Below, in pieces: positions 25,791-35,064 of a stretch of 64,000 nucleotides of DNA. The stretch is taken from contig JAHBYW010000001.1 of assembly GCA_019635755.1 (NCBI GenBank), positions 558,001 through 622,000 of the forward strand, written 5' to 3'. The DNA is from Rhizobiaceae bacterium (GTDB taxonomy: Bacteria > Pseudomonadota > Alphaproteobacteria > Rhizobiales > Rhizobiaceae). Under the pieces are notes generated by a model that worked only from the letters and a program-made list of their open reading frames with translations, had not been told where the DNA came from and ran no database searches. The stretch's first letter is position 1. Each line of letters begins with the position of its first letter. The position numbers and the translations under genes were made by a program.

Positions 25791-27035
25791 TCAGACCCGA
25801 TCCGCGTACCGTCCCCATTTCTCAGACTCCCATACGGGCAGTCCCCTAAGATCGGTCAGTTCGCTGTCCGGCTTTTCGAACGCGCTCTGCACTGGTTGCC
25901 CCGCCACCTCCCATGCCCGCTTCTGCAATGGCGCGATGGCGGCGAGATGTTCCTTCATGACGTCCCAGGTTATCGCCCTGCTGATATTTCCCGCGGCCGC
26001 AAGTGGACCGGAAGCCGCCACGACGGACAACATGTCGCCCTCGCAGATCCACACCCATCCGCGGTTCCAAAGGAGATCCGCGCTGATGATGTCGACACCA
26101 ATGTTGGGCGGTTGACGCCATTCTTCCTGGTTCGCCACCGCCACCTTCTCTGCGCCCTGTTCCCTGATGGCGGTGAGCGAACGCTGATAGGCGATTATCC
26201 ATGCGAGGACGAGGTCGGGATCATTTTGCATGACTTCGCTGTGCGTGATCCAGAATGGCCGGAACTGATAGAACCCTTCGGGCCGGAAAGGAGACTGGCC
26301 GACGCCGCTCAGACGCTGCCCGGCGCCTCCCGCGTACGCCGGTCCCGTCGTACCGCGTGTGTCGAAAAGCACGACGGCGTGTCCGGCATCGATGGCGCTG
26401 TAGGACGGTGACCAAGGGACCATTCCAGCAGCGTCAATCCCGCGCGGAAGCCGCGCCAGGACGGGAAACTCCGGGAAGTTCTGGAACCTTATGCCCAGAT
26501 CTTCGGGCGTCTTGCCCAACTCGCCGGCGAGCGCTTGGATGAACGCATTCTGTGGATCGAGGCCCACCAAAGTGCCAATCGTCTTGCCCTGCAAGTCGGC
26601 GACGTTTCGGATCTCGGATCCCGGGCGCACCAGCATGAAGAAAGGTTGTGTTCCTTCGCCGGTAGTGACGACCTGGAGCGGCAGATTGTTCGCGATGGCG
26701 GTGACCACCGGCGTATTGCCTACGAAGGCGAAGGTCATCGAGTCGGGGCCGGCCTTCAGGAGCTCCATGATCGGCCCGGCGTTCGGGAAGTTTCTCCAGT
26801 CGATGGTCAGCTCGTAGCCGAATTTCAGGGCCTCTTCTTCGAACACCTTGTTGTCGATCATGTAGCGCGTGATCGCGACGGAGGATCCGGATACAGGCTG
26901 TCTGCCGACAACGATGCTTTTGGCCTTCTTGCCCTGGGCGCGGGCGGATCCCAAGACGCCTGCCGCGGCGAACGCGAATGCGGTGCCCCCCGTCGCACGT
27001 ATCAACTGCCGTCTGGATATTAGTCTCGCCATCAT
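25791..27035 (-). CDS. ABC transporter substrate-binding protein (TauA/SsuA/NrtA type) with Tat signal
   Basis: Periplasmic binding protein of the importer, 414 residues. The N-terminus SRRQLIRATGG with a following hydrophobic stretch and ARAQG is a twin-arginine signal. The mature part shows the NMT1/TauA-like pattern (VGRQPVSGSSVAITRYMID, DLQGKTIGTLVG). These proteins bind sulfonates, nitrate or related small anions. Here the neighbours (sulfatase, sugar-acid enzymes) suggest a sulfated sugar; the P. putida AtsR sulfate-ester binding protein is a precedent from the same broad family. The permease and ATPase genes are in a separate operon 4 kb away under the same type of operator. Confidence 0.88.
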   Translation of the reverse strand: MMARLISRRQLIRATGGTAFAFAAAGVLGSARAQGKKAKSIVVGRQPVSGSSVAITRYMIDNKVFEEEALKFGYELTIDWRNFPNAGPIMELLKAGPDSMTFAFVGNTPVVTAIANNLPLQVVTTGEGTQPFFMLVRPGSEIRNVADLQGKTIGTLVGLDPQNAFIQALAGELGKTPEDLGIRFQNFPEFPVLARLPRGIDAAGMVPWSPSYSAIDAGHAVVLFDTRGTTGPAYAGGAGQRLSGVGQSPFRPEGFYQFRPFWITHSEVMQNDPDLVLAWIIAYQRSLTAIREQGAEKVAVANQEEWRQPPNIGVDIISADLLWNRGWVWICEGDMLSVVAASGPLAAAGNISRAITWDVMKEHLAAIAPLQKRAWEVAGQPVQSAFEKPDSELTDLRGLPVWESEKWGRYADRV

Positions 27036-27175
27036 TCCCTCCCTGCTCTCCCTAGTCGGCTGATCCGACTTCCATGTTGGCCGGATTGTCGCATGCGGAA
27101 GGGCGGGAACAAGGATGGCTGATGCACGCGATCTATATGAATTCCGTTATGGAAGAGACCTTTTCCGCCTAGTTC

Positions 27176-28018
27176 TTAAGAGCGGATGACGCGCTGGCGC
27201 TGCTCGCCAAGCCCGGAGATCGCGAGGCTGACAGTTTCGCCCCCCTGTAGGAAGCGTGAAGGCGACATGCCCATGCCGACGCCTGCCGGCGTTCCGGTCG
27301 TGATGACGTCCCCCGGATCGAGGGTCATGTACCGGCTGATATCGCTGATGATGCGGGCGACCGAGAAGATCATGTTTCGCGTGTTGCTCGACTGCATGCG
27401 CTTGCCGTCCACTTCGAGCGACAGATCGAGGTTTTGAACATCGCCGATCTCATCAGGTGTCACCAGCCATGGGCCGAGAGGGCCGAAGGTCGGACAGCTC
27501 TTGCCTTTGACGAATTGACCGCCCAGCTCCATCTGATATTCCCGCTCCGACACGTCGTGGCAGATCGTATATCCGGCGACGTGAGAGGGTGCGTCTGTCT
27601 CGGAGACGCGCATGCATGTCCGTCCGATGACGATCGCAAGCTCGACCTCCCAGTCGGTTTTTTGGGAACCGGGAGGGACTACGACGTCGTCGGCTGGTCC
27701 CACGATGCAATTGGGCGCCTTGTTGAAGATCAACGGTTGGGTGGGCACCTCCATCCCGACCTCTAGGGCGTGGTCGAGATAGTTCATTCCCACGCCGATG
27801 AAATTACGCACATGCCCGACGCAGGCGCCTATGCGGACGCCTGATGGAGCAAGCGGCAAAGCGTCCACCTGCGCCTTTGCTATGCGTTGAATCGCGCCGC
27901 CGGCGATCGTCGCAGACGTAATGTCATGTACGATCGGGGTAAGATCGCGAATGCGACCGTCTTGGTCGATGATGCCGGGTCTCTCTTGGCCCCGGGGACC
28001 GAACCGCAGGAGTTTCAT
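27176..28018 (-). CDS. Fumarylacetoacetate-hydrolase-family enzyme (candidate 2,4-diketo-3-deoxy sugar-acid hydrolase)
   Basis: 280 residues with the FAH-fold metal site E124/E126 (DWEVELAIV) and D155 (CHDVSERE), plus LDPGDVITTGTPAGVG near the C-terminus. Members of this subgroup include 2,4-diketo-3-deoxy-L-fuconate and -rhamnonate hydrolases, which give pyruvate plus lactate, and fumarylpyruvate hydrolases. The surrounding IlvD/Edd dehydratase, SDRs and mutarotase favour a sugar-acid role over aromatic catabolism. No aldolase or kinase gene is seen, so this enzyme is the likely C-C cleaving step. Confidence 0.85.
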   Translation of the reverse strand: MKLLRFGPRGQERPGIIDQDGRIRDLTPIVHDITSATIAGGAIQRIAKAQVDALPLAPSGVRIGACVGHVRNFIGVGMNYLDHALEVGMEVPTQPLIFNKAPNCIVGPADDVVVPPGSQKTDWEVELAIVIGRTCMRVSETDAPSHVAGYTICHDVSEREYQMELGGQFVKGKSCPTFGPLGPWLVTPDEIGDVQNLDLSLEVDGKRMQSSNTRNMIFSVARIISDISRYMTLDPGDVITTGTPAGVGMGMSPSRFLQGGETVSLAISGLGEQRQRVIRS

Positions 28019-28072
28019 GCCTGAACGTTCTCGTTTGACAGTTTGGGAAATCGGACGGCGGACAGCATGAGT

Positions 28073-29050
28073 TCAAGCCGGATCATATGCGATGCGGAAG
28101 CCGCAATTGCCGGACGACGTATCGGGGGCGCGACCGGTTCGAGCCGCGATCCGGTACCGGTAGCAATAAGTTCGATGGCACAAATAGGAGCCTCCCTTCA
28201 GGACCTTGTCCTGCTGAAGGGCGGCCTCACGATTGCGCAGCTTTGCACTGCGGGCCACCGAACGAACGCGAAAGGGGTCGGAACACCACTCCCAGACGTT
28301 TCCGCTCATATTGCTGAAACCCAACCGGTTCGACGAGAATGCGTCCACTGGAGCCGTGCCGTAGTATCCGTCGACGGCAAGATTGGTTTCTGGAAAGCTG
28401 CCCTGCCAGATGTTGCAATAAGCGGTGTCGTCGGCCGGTTCGTCGTTCCCCCAAGGGTAGCGGACATCGAGGCCGCCGCGGGCTGCAAACTCCCATTCCG
28501 CCTCTGTCGGGAGGCGACCCCCAGCCCAATGGGCAAAGGCGCAAGCATCCCGGTAGGAAACATGGACGACGGGATGGGATTGTCGGCCGGCAAGACTCGA
28601 GCTGGGGCCTTCCGGCAAGTGCCAGCAGGCGCCGTCAATCCGGCACCACCAGGGAGCACCCTCCGCCCGGAGGACGCTGTCTGGACGGTCCGGTAACAGG
28701 CCCAGGAAGACAAACGACCACCCCAGATGTTCGGCCTCCGTCAAGTAACCGCTCGAGGCCACGAATTCGGCGAAACGTTCATTGCTGATCGCGAAGCGGT
28801 CCATGCCAAAAGGCTTGACCCACAGATTTCGCCTCGGGCCTTCTCCGTCTCCGGCGATTTCCGGGCGATCCGTGCCGACCCAACCGCGGCCGCCCTCGAG
28901 CCATACAATGCCGTCGGGCCGAAAACCTTCGGCGCGCATCGTCTTATGGACGTCGAGTCTGCTGCCGCGGGTGGTTCCGACGGCCTTGCAACAGCTTCTT
29001 CCATTGGCCGCAACCGGTTGGCCACTGACGGTCTGATGCGGCCTAGACAT
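28073..29050 (-). CDS. Formylglycine-generating enzyme (sulfatase maturase)
   Basis: Oxidises the C-x-P-x-R cysteine of sulfatases to formylglycine with O2. The C-terminal active-site segment [11 protein letters not shown] retains both catalytic cysteines (C291 and C296, equivalent to human C336/C341). [17 protein letters not shown] and [13 protein letters not shown] are hallmark FGE-sulfatase-domain motifs. This is therefore a true FGE rather than one of the many Cys-less paralogues. Length 325 aa. The start at 29050 overlaps the stop of the upstream DUF4432 gene (ATGTCTAG). Its target is almost certainly the sulfatase two genes downstream in the same operon. No export signal is visible. Confidence 0.93.
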   Translation of the reverse strand: MSRPHQTVSGQPVAANGRSCCKAVGTTRGSRLDVHKTMRAEGFRPDGIVWLEGGRGWVGTDRPEIAGDGEGPRRNLWVKPFGMDRFAISNERFAEFVASSGYLTEAEHLGWSFVFLGLLPDRPDSVLRAEGAPWWCRIDGACWHLPEGPSSSLAGRQSHPVVHVSYRDACAFAHWAGGRLPTEAEWEFAARGGLDVRYPWGNDEPADDTAYCNIWQGSFPETNLAVDGYYGTAPVDAFSSNRLGFSNMSGNVWEWCSDPFRVRSVARSAKLRNREAALQQDKVLKGGSYLCHRTYCYRYRIAARTGRAPDTSSGNCGFRIAYDPA

Positions 29051-30032
29051 GGCCGACGCCCGGGTCATTTCTCGAGATCGCAGGCGCCGGACCGCCAAAA
29101 TCCAAATTCAGCTCATAACGCCGCTCTTCACCGGATTTAAGCACCACGTTCCCGTCGCTTCGGCCGTCTAGCGTCCTTGCGCTCGTGCAAGGTTCCATGG
29201 CGAAGATCCCCACGCGCGGTCGCAGGTCGCGCCAAAGCTGCAGCCAGGGCAGGGTGCTCTCATCGACCGAGAGCGACATCGAGAAACCAGGTTCCGTGAC
29301 CACCGTCGCGAGGATCGAGGTCGCAGGTTGCGCCGCGCTTTCCCGTAGCGCCAGAAAAGGCTCGCACACTTCGTCTTCCGGGACTGCGAGAGGACCGACG
29401 ACTTTACGGTCGCCCACATAGACACACGTCCCGCCGGCCACGGCCGGGTACCCGAGGTTGAAGTGATAGAGCATCGCGTGGTCGGTCCCGTCTGGTCCGA
29501 TGTTCTCGACCCGGTCGCGAATGCGGATGGTGGCTTTGCCGATCGGAGCCTCGATCCTTCTACGCAAGATCAAGGCTTCACCGCCCAGTCGCGCCTGCAC
29601 CACTTCACCCTCGCAAAACAGGACAGGTTCCGCGCCATCCCAATCCTCACCACAGGCCAGAATCCGGGCCGGCGTGAACGGAAAACGACCGTGCAGAGGG
29701 TTTCGTTCGTCTTGCTTGCGGATGTGATCCAATCCGCAGGTTACAAGGAATCCGGAAATCGAACGCGTGAAGCCTTGGCCATCGTCGCTATCGAGATCGG
29801 CCAGGAACGGACTCCGAAATCCACCGGGCGCCATCCAGCCGATCTGGACTCCCCTCCACCACAACGGACCGATATCCATCGACCGATCCGACAGTACCCA
29901 AAAGTCCAGTCCGCCTCCGGTCGAGAACGACAAGGCCCTCACGCCCCGTTCGGGGCCGTCATCCAGGACGATGCGGCGCACGCCGGCCAGTTGCCGCAGG
30001 TCGGCGACGAACCGGTCCGGCCTCGGGATCAT
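29043..30032 (-). CDS. DUF4432 galactose-mutarotase-like protein
   Basis: 329 residues of the DUF4432 branch of the aldose-1-epimerase superfamily. The characteristic [30 protein letters not shown] and MEPCTS segments are present, and the chain is beta-rich. Members occur in sugar and sugar-acid catabolic operons and are assumed to epimerise or recognise sugar anomers; few are characterised. It overlaps the FGE gene downstream by 8 bp and the oxidoreductase upstream by 4 bp. Its presence is one of the best arguments that the sulfatase substrate is a carbohydrate. Confidence 0.8.
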   Translation of the reverse strand: MIPRPDRFVADLRQLAGVRRIVLDDGPERGVRALSFSTGGGLDFWVLSDRSMDIGPLWWRGVQIGWMAPGGFRSPFLADLDSDDGQGFTRSISGFLVTCGLDHIRKQDERNPLHGRFPFTPARILACGEDWDGAEPVLFCEGEVVQARLGGEALILRRRIEAPIGKATIRIRDRVENIGPDGTDHAMLYHFNLGYPAVAGGTCVYVGDRKVVGPLAVPEDEVCEPFLALRESAAQPATSILATVVTEPGFSMSLSVDESTLPWLQLWRDLRPRVGIFAMEPCTSARTLDGRSDGNVVLKSGEERRYELNLDFGGPAPAISRNDPGVGHV

Positions 30033-31114
30033 GAATCCTGCGGCCGAGCGACATGCGCGTTCGGCATCCCCCAGTTCTTCATGTTGATCGACATCCCGCT
30101 TTCGACACTTTCATAGGACGCCAAGCACAGACGCTGCGTGTCGATCGTAAATCTGCCCGATGGCTGCGCGTCGCAGGAGCCGTCCAGCACGTCGATCCAG
30201 TGCCGTTGGATGTTCTGTACACTCTCCTGGACGCCCGCCCATTTTGAGTTTCCCCAGCCGGGCGCGGCGGGATTCGCACTTTCCTCTTCAATATTCCCGT
30301 CCTTGTGGGTTCTGATCCTGTAACCGGGGGCGAGCTCAATGGTCCCCTCGCTGCCTTCGATCCAGGCCAGGGTCTGCGGAAAGGGATCGGGGACGATGTG
30401 CGACGCGAACGAGCACTCCAGCAAGGATTGCGCGCCGCCGGCATGCGCGGCGCTGATGGTGAAGGCGGTCTCACCTTTCACCGCCGGATCGACATACTGG
30501 ATTCGCGCGAAGACGTTTTCGATATCGCCGGCCAGATATCGCGCCAAGTCGAACAGATGCGGTCCCATATTGAAGAGAAACAGCGGCTTGCGATCGCGCA
30601 GATGCGGCTGCGTCTGGTAGACATCGAAATTGTGCCTGAATGAGAGCCGCATGAAGAACATGTCGCCGATCGCGCGGTCTTTCAGCATTTTCCGTATGTG
30701 CAGGAACGGTCGCTGCCAACGAAAATTCTCGTGCACGAGCAGGGGAACGCCAGCCTGCTCGCACAATTCTACCATTCTAATCGCCTGATCCACCGTTTGT
30801 GCGAACGGTTTCTGGCAGATGGCGGCTACACCTGCTCGCGCGGCCATCTCGACAAGATCATGATGCGATGAAGTTGGCGTAACGATATCGACGAAATCGG
30901 GACGGACGGAAGCGAGCATTTCCCCGGCATCCGTGAAGACCCGACCGATCCCGAACTCCGACGCAAAACGCCGCGCGTTCTCGGGATCGATGTCGCAGAC
31001 CGCTTCGATCGAGACGCGGTCCATCTCAAGCCAGGCAGCCATCTGATTGCGTGCGAAGAACCCGCAACCGATGAGAGCCCCTCTATAGGTTCTGTTGCCT
31101 CCCTCGCCACGCAT
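30029..31114 (-). CDS. Gfo/Idh/MocA-family oxidoreductase
   Basis: NAD(P)-dependent sugar oxidoreductase, about 361 residues. Rossmann motif GALIGCGFFARNQ at the N-terminus, then the family's CQKPFAQTVDQA (the Lys of the EKP-like motif) and an alpha/beta substrate domain with GPHLFDLARYL. Such enzymes act on inositols, sugars and their derivatives. The start at 31114 avoids overlap with the dehydratase; an ATG at 31174 would overlap it by 50 bp. It overlaps the DUF4432 gene by 4 bp. It may carry out the first oxidation of the desulfated (or still sulfated) sugar. Confidence 0.88.
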   Translation of the reverse strand: MRGEGGNRTYRGALIGCGFFARNQMAAWLEMDRVSIEAVCDIDPENARRFASEFGIGRVFTDAGEMLASVRPDFVDIVTPTSSHHDLVEMAARAGVAAICQKPFAQTVDQAIRMVELCEQAGVPLLVHENFRWQRPFLHIRKMLKDRAIGDMFFMRLSFRHNFDVYQTQPHLRDRKPLFLFNMGPHLFDLARYLAGDIENVFARIQYVDPAVKGETAFTISAAHAGGAQSLLECSFASHIVPDPFPQTLAWIEGSEGTIELAPGYRIRTHKDGNIEEESANPAAPGWGNSKWAGVQESVQNIQRHWIDVLDGSCDAQPSGRFTIDTQRLCLASYESVESGMSINMKNWGMPNAHVARPQDS

Positions 31115-31124
31115 CAGCCGCTCG

Positions 31125-32849
31125 TCACCCCTGTCCCGGGTATGGTTTGCCGGGCAAGGCTCCTTCGCCTTCATCTGCCCTGCTTACGGCCCCAGTGGCT
31201 GCCGATCCCGCCAGCCGTGCGTATTTTGCCAGCACGCCTGTTGTAACGCGCGGCGGGGGCAGCGTTGTGTGCTCCCTTCGTCTGGCCAGTTCCTCGGGCG
31301 AAACGAGCAAGTCGATGAGTCCCCGTTCTATGTCTATTTCGATCGTATCCCCGTCGCAGACGAAAGCGATAGGGCCGCTGAGCGCTGCCTCCGGGGCGAT
31401 GTGGCCGACCGAGAGGCCGCGTGTCCCCCCGCCGAAGCGGCCGTCGGTGACCACGGCAACTTCGGCGCCTAAGCCGGCCCCGGCAAGGACGCCGGTCAGC
31501 GCCGTCATCTCCGGCATGCCCGGGCCGCCGACCGGGCCCTCGAAACGAAGCACAACCACGTCGTCCGAACTGATTTTTCCGGCTCGCACGGCCGCGGCAG
31601 CTTCAAGCTCGGAATTGAAGCATCGGGCAGGACCGCGATGTTTCATCCGGCTTTCATTGGCTATCTTCATCACCGCGCCGTCCGGAGCCAGCGATCCGGT
31701 CAAGACAGCGTAGCCTCCGCGTGGCTTCACCGGGTTGCCTACTCCTCGCAGAACCGGATGGGGCTCGCCGGGGGCGAAGTTGCGTACTTCTTCGGCAATC
31801 GTCCTGCCGGTGATCGTCATCGCATCGCCGTGCAGCAGGCCGGCAGAAAGCAGCTCCCGCATCACGGCCGGTACTCCGCCTGCACGATGCAGATCGCGCA
31901 TCATGAAGCGGCCGGCCGGCTTCATGTCCGTCAACTGCGGCGTGCGCCTGCTCACACGGTCGATATCCTGCAGCGTGAAGGGGATGCCGACCTCGGAGGC
32001 GATCGCCAGCAGGTGAAGGCATCCATTGGTGGAGCCGCCGAGCGCCGAAGCGACTGCTGCGGCGTTCTCGAGCGATTGCTTGCTAAGGAATTTCGAGGGG
32101 ACCCGGCCGTTTTCGACGGCGTCGGCCAAAGCGCCGGCGGCGCGCACGGTGGCGCTCATGCGATCCGCATGCGCAGCAGGCGGCGAAGCCATGCCAGGCA
32201 CGGTCAACCCCAGCGCTTCGCTGACGGACGCCATCGTATTCGCGGAAAACATGCCGGCGCACGTTCCGATGCCGGGACATGCCGCGACCTCGATTTCCGT
32301 CAGTTCCTGAAGGGAAATGCTGCCGCTTTGATGGGCTCCGACGGCCTCGTACACATCTTGGAGCGAAATATCGCGCCCACCCGTGCGGCCTGGCGCAAGC
32401 GATCCGGCATAGGCGAAGATGGCGGGCACTCCCATCCGCACGATCGCCAGAAGCATGCCCGGGATGGATTTGTCGCATCCGGCGATGCCAATGAAGCCGT
32501 CGTAACCGTGGGCTCTGACCATAAGTTCCACGCTGTCGGCGATCCAGTCCCGCGAGACCAGCGACGCGCGCATGCCCTCGCTTCCCATGGAGATACCGTC
32601 CGAGACGGAAATAGTATCGAACTCATGCGCATAGAGGCCTGCGGCCATGAGGTCCGACGCCGCTTGGCCGCGCAGTTTGTCCAGGCCTGCATTGCATGGG
32701 GTAGATCGATTCCAGGTGGCTGCGACCCCGATCTGCGGCTTCTGGAAATCCTCGTCGCGCATTCCAAGCGCGCGCAGCATTGCGCGGGCCCCAGCCCTGT
32801 GCGGGCCGGCCAGCATCGCCCGGCTGTTCCTGGTCGCCTTTTCGTTCAT
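31125..32849 (-). CDS. IlvD/Edd-family dehydratase (predicted sugar-acid dehydratase)
   Basis: 574 residues. The three cysteines expected to bind a [2Fe-2S] cluster are present: C52 (TPCN), C125 (GCDKSIPG) and C197 ([10 protein letters not shown]). The sequence resembles dihydroxyacid dehydratase, but the location in a catabolic operon rather than with ilv genes, next to FAH, SDR and mutarotase genes, suggests conversion of a sugar acid to a 2-keto-3-deoxy acid, as in the sulfo-Entner-Doudoroff and aldonate pathways. Its ATG overlaps the EthD-gene stop (ATGA). Confidence 0.85.
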   Translation of the reverse strand: MNEKATRNSRAMLAGPHRAGARAMLRALGMRDEDFQKPQIGVAATWNRSTPCNAGLDKLRGQAASDLMAAGLYAHEFDTISVSDGISMGSEGMRASLVSRDWIADSVELMVRAHGYDGFIGIAGCDKSIPGMLLAIVRMGVPAIFAYAGSLAPGRTGGRDISLQDVYEAVGAHQSGSISLQELTEIEVAACPGIGTCAGMFSANTMASVSEALGLTVPGMASPPAAHADRMSATVRAAGALADAVENGRVPSKFLSKQSLENAAAVASALGGSTNGCLHLLAIASEVGIPFTLQDIDRVSRRTPQLTDMKPAGRFMMRDLHRAGGVPAVMRELLSAGLLHGDAMTITGRTIAEEVRNFAPGEPHPVLRGVGNPVKPRGGYAVLTGSLAPDGAVMKIANESRMKHRGPARCFNSELEAAAAVRAGKISSDDVVVLRFEGPVGGPGMPEMTALTGVLAGAGLGAEVAVVTDGRFGGGTRGLSVGHIAPEAALSGPIAFVCDGDTIEIDIERGLIDLLVSPEELARRREHTTLPPPRVTTGVLAKYARLAGSAATGAVSRADEGEGALPGKPYPGQG

Positions 32850-33202
32850 GTGCTCCGCAGCCCCCCAACAACGACATGTTCGTCGACCAGAAACACCTGC
32901 ACCTTTTCGGCGAACGTATCCCTGGTCCGCAAAAGCTCTCTCGCATGCACTGGGTCGCCGAACGCGGCGTTCAGTGAAGCCAAATCGTCAAACCGCACCG
33001 TTGCGATGCCCGCTGGGCCGTCGGCAGGACCGTTCGCTACGAAATCGACAACATACTCGCGCAGGCCGGGAAGCCGCCCCGCGTATTCCGAATGTTCCCC
33101 GAGCCAGGCCGCCTTCAACTGCTCCGTGCTGAGTCCTGGCTGCTTCCACAGGAGGCTTACCCGCTTGATCACCAAAAGCCCTTTCAATCCCGATTCAGGC
33201 AA
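32846..33202 (-). CDS. EthD-domain protein, first gene of the sulfatase operon
   Basis: 118 residues of a dimeric alpha+beta-barrel type: [23 protein letters not shown] with [20 protein letters not shown] matches the EthD/REDY pattern (here shown in two parts of at most 20). These small domains are found in several degradation operons, where they are often of unknown role. It starts right next to a TGGCATACCA operator (33214) and is translationally coupled to the dehydratase. A lactone- or keto-acid-handling function is possible but cannot be read from the sequence. Confidence 0.7.
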   Translation of the reverse strand: MPESGLKGLLVIKRVSLLWKQPGLSTEQLKAAWLGEHSEYAGRLPGLREYVVDFVANGPADGPAGIATVRFDDLASLNAAFGDPVHARELLRTRDTFAEKVQVFLVDEHVVVGGLRST

Positions 33203-33213
33203 TTTTGGTAAGA

Positions 33214-33223
33214 TGGCATACCA
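33214..33223. promoter_or_regulatory. TGGCATACCA operator between the EthD gene and gntR
   Basis: TGGCATACCA, with flanking TTGGTA (33205-33210) and TACCAA (33219-33224) giving a wider partial palindrome. It lies 12 bp upstream of the EthD ATG on the - strand and 107 bp upstream of gntR. It can control the eight-gene sulfatase operon and possibly gntR itself. Confidence 0.65.
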
Positions 33224-33329
33224 AGGTAATACTGTCTAGAGGGTCAAGATCCGCTTCCGCGTCCCGAGACGTCATTGTGGAGTTTGCGGCACGGTGTATG
33301 TTGGCATGGTGAAATAACCGAGGGTCGGA

Positions 33330-34064
33330 TTGGTGACGGACGCTCTATCGAATCCCTTCAAAAGCGTTTCCCGAGAAGCGAGTCTTTCGGACAAAGTGAC
33401 CGAGCAGCTCACCGATCTCATTGTATCGGGCCAGATCAAGACCGGTGTTCGGCTTCCGTCGGAGCGCGAGCTGGGGCAGCGCTTCGGTGTCTCCCGAACC
33501 GTGATACGCGAGGCTGTTCGATCGCTGACCGCCAGGGGCTTGCTTCGGGTCACTTCGGGGCGCGGGATCGAGGTGGAAGCGCCGGACCCGAGAAATGTTG
33601 CCACGTCCATGCGTCTGTTTGTCAAAGGTCGGGGCGAGGTCGACTACGGTCAGGTGCATGAAGTGCGCTCTGCGCTTGAGGTTCAGGCCGCCGGGCTCGC
33701 GGCGGTGCGTGCCGCGCCGGACCAAATCGTCGAGCTGGAAAATGTATGCGCCGAGTTCGAGAAGAGTCTGAGCCGCGCCGACCATGCCGAGGCGGCCGAA
33801 CTAGATGTGCGTTTTCACCGAATCCTGGCAAGCGCGGCCGGAAATGATCTGCTCTCCGCGGTCCTCGATTCGATTTCGGACATCCTGCAAGAGGTGAGAA
33901 ATATCGGCTTGACGCGTCCGGGAGCGCCCGAGCAGGCGCTTGCCGCGCATCGCTGGATACTGGAATGCGTGCGCGCGAAAGATTCGGAAGCCGCGCGCCG
34001 AGCCATGGAGCGCCATCTCAGTGAAAGCGAGCGGTTCTGGCGGGGGGGTGCGCGGGAAAACTGA
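33330..34064 (+). CDS. GntR-family regulator, FadR/FCD subfamily
   Basis: About 244 residues. The N-terminal winged helix (IVSGQIKTGVRLPSERELGQ then RFGVSRTVIREAVRSLTARG) is canonical GntR. The C-terminal FCD domain has the metal/ligand residues in DVRFHRILASAAGN and the late HRWILECV and MERHLSES. Such regulators usually repress sugar-acid or organic-acid operons and are released by a pathway metabolite. It is divergent from the sulfatase operon and lies next to the SDR genes. The recurring TGGYATACCA palindromes are the probable binding sites. The start is TTG 33330 or GTG 33333, after GAGGG. Confidence 0.92.
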   Translation: MVTDALSNPFKSVSREASLSDKVTEQLTDLIVSGQIKTGVRLPSERELGQRFGVSRTVIREAVRSLTARGLLRVTSGRGIEVEAPDPRNVATSMRLFVKGRGEVDYGQVHEVRSALEVQAAGLAAVRAAPDQIVELENVCAEFEKSLSRADHAEAAELDVRFHRILASAAGNDLLSAVLDSISDILQEVRNIGLTRPGAPEQALAAHRWILECVRAKDSEAARRAMERHLSESERFWRGGAREN

Positions 34065-34105
34065 CCGCTCAGAACGGAGCGAGAAGATACGCCCATTGAC
34101 TCAGG

Positions 34106-34130
34106 TGGTATTCCAAAATATGGCATACCA
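34106..34130. promoter_or_regulatory. Tandem operators TGGTATTCCA and TGGCATACCA before the SDR pair
   Basis: Two operator-like decamers 15 bp apart start to start: TGGTATTCCA (34106-34115) and TGGCATACCA (34121-34130). The second ends 6 bp before the ATG at 34137. If that ATG is used the leader would be almost nil, so either the transcript starts inside the operator or translation begins further in, at 34188. Confidence 0.65.
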
Positions 34131-34136
34131 AAGTTG

Positions 34137-34979
34137 ATGGAGAAAACGACTTTGTCTTGGATGCAGGACGAACTCGAAGCAGACGACATGGTGGCCCTCC
34201 GGCCTCAGAACCTGTTCGACCTCAGCGGCAAAGTCGCGATCGTAACTGGTGCAGCGGGCGGACTCGGCAGTTGGATCTCTGCGGGCCTTGCGGCGAGCGG
34301 CGCATCGGTGGTGATGACCGACCTCAGTGCCGGAGCGATTGATCGTACCGCCTCCGCAATCCGAAAAGCGGGTGCAGATATTCTCGAGGTCGCATGCGAC
34401 CTTACGGCTGAGAACGCTCCAGCCGGCATCGTCGAGGCTGCACTCGCGAGATACGGCAGAGTGGATGTTCTGGTGAACAACGCCGGGGCGAATAGGCGTG
34501 AACGCATCTTCGATGTGCAAGAGGAGTCCTGGGAACTCATCGCGAACCTGAACCTGAAGATCCCCTTTGAACTGTCGCGCAAGTGCGCCGGCGAGATGGC
34601 CAAAGGATCGGGCGGAAGCATCATCCATGTCGGATCCCTGAACAACGCAATAGGTCTGCAAGGCGTGTCCGTCTATGGCGCGCATAAGGCTGCTATGTGT
34701 CAGTTGGCAAAGTCGATGTCGGTGGAATGGGCGTCCTTGGGTATTCGGGTGAACGCCATTTGCCCCGGCTTCATGCTGACGCCGCTGTCAGAACCCCTTT
34801 GGCAGGATCCGAAACGGGGTCCGTGGCTCCTGGAGCGAAGCTTGCTCAAGAGGCCCGGTTATCCCCGCGAGATTGTCGGGATCTGCCTTTTGCTCGCGTC
34901 GGAAGCAGGCTCGTTCATGACGGGTCAGACATACTACGTCGACGGTGGCTGGCTGGCCGGCACTCCTTGGGACGCCTGA
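34137..34979 (+). CDS. Short-chain dehydrogenase/reductase (sugar-acid type, first of pair)
   Basis: About 280 residues. An N-terminal extension precedes QNLFDLSGKVAIVTG, the usual start of gluconate-5-dehydrogenase-like SDRs. VTGAAGGLG binds the cofactor; NNAG and the catalytic YGAHK are present. An Asp after the second strand (VMTDLS) suggests NAD. The alternative start ATG at 34188 (MVALRPQNLFDL) would remove the extension and fits the family better. It is preceded by two operator copies and followed by a second SDR 85 bp on. A likely role is oxidation of a 2-keto-3-deoxy acid at C4 or of the sugar itself. Confidence 0.85.
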   Translation: MEKTTLSWMQDELEADDMVALRPQNLFDLSGKVAIVTGAAGGLGSWISAGLAASGASVVMTDLSAGAIDRTASAIRKAGADILEVACDLTAENAPAGIVEAALARYGRVDVLVNNAGANRRERIFDVQEESWELIANLNLKIPFELSRKCAGEMAKGSGGSIIHVGSLNNAIGLQGVSVYGAHKAAMCQLAKSMSVEWASLGIRVNAICPGFMLTPLSEPLWQDPKRGPWLLERSLLKRPGYPREIVGICLLLASEAGSFMTGQTYYVDGGWLAGTPWDA

Positions 34980-35064
34980 ATTCGCGTTATTTGTTCCTGA
35001 TGTGCCAGCGATTGGATGCCGGGGATTTCTCTAATCCGAACAGTATCAGAAAAGATTTTGAAGA

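Noticed and set aside
27176-28018. FAH, DLH and EthD genes as an aromatic ring-cleavage pathway for an aryl sulfate
   Set aside because: No ring-hydroxylating or ring-cleaving dioxygenase is present, whereas mutarotase, dehydratase and Gfo/Idh genes point to a sugar. Kept as the main alternative but not preferred.
31125-32849. IlvD-like gene as branched-chain amino-acid biosynthesis
   Set aside because: No ilv or leu genes nearby; translationally coupled to catabolic genes under a GntR operator, so a sugar-acid dehydratase is more likely.
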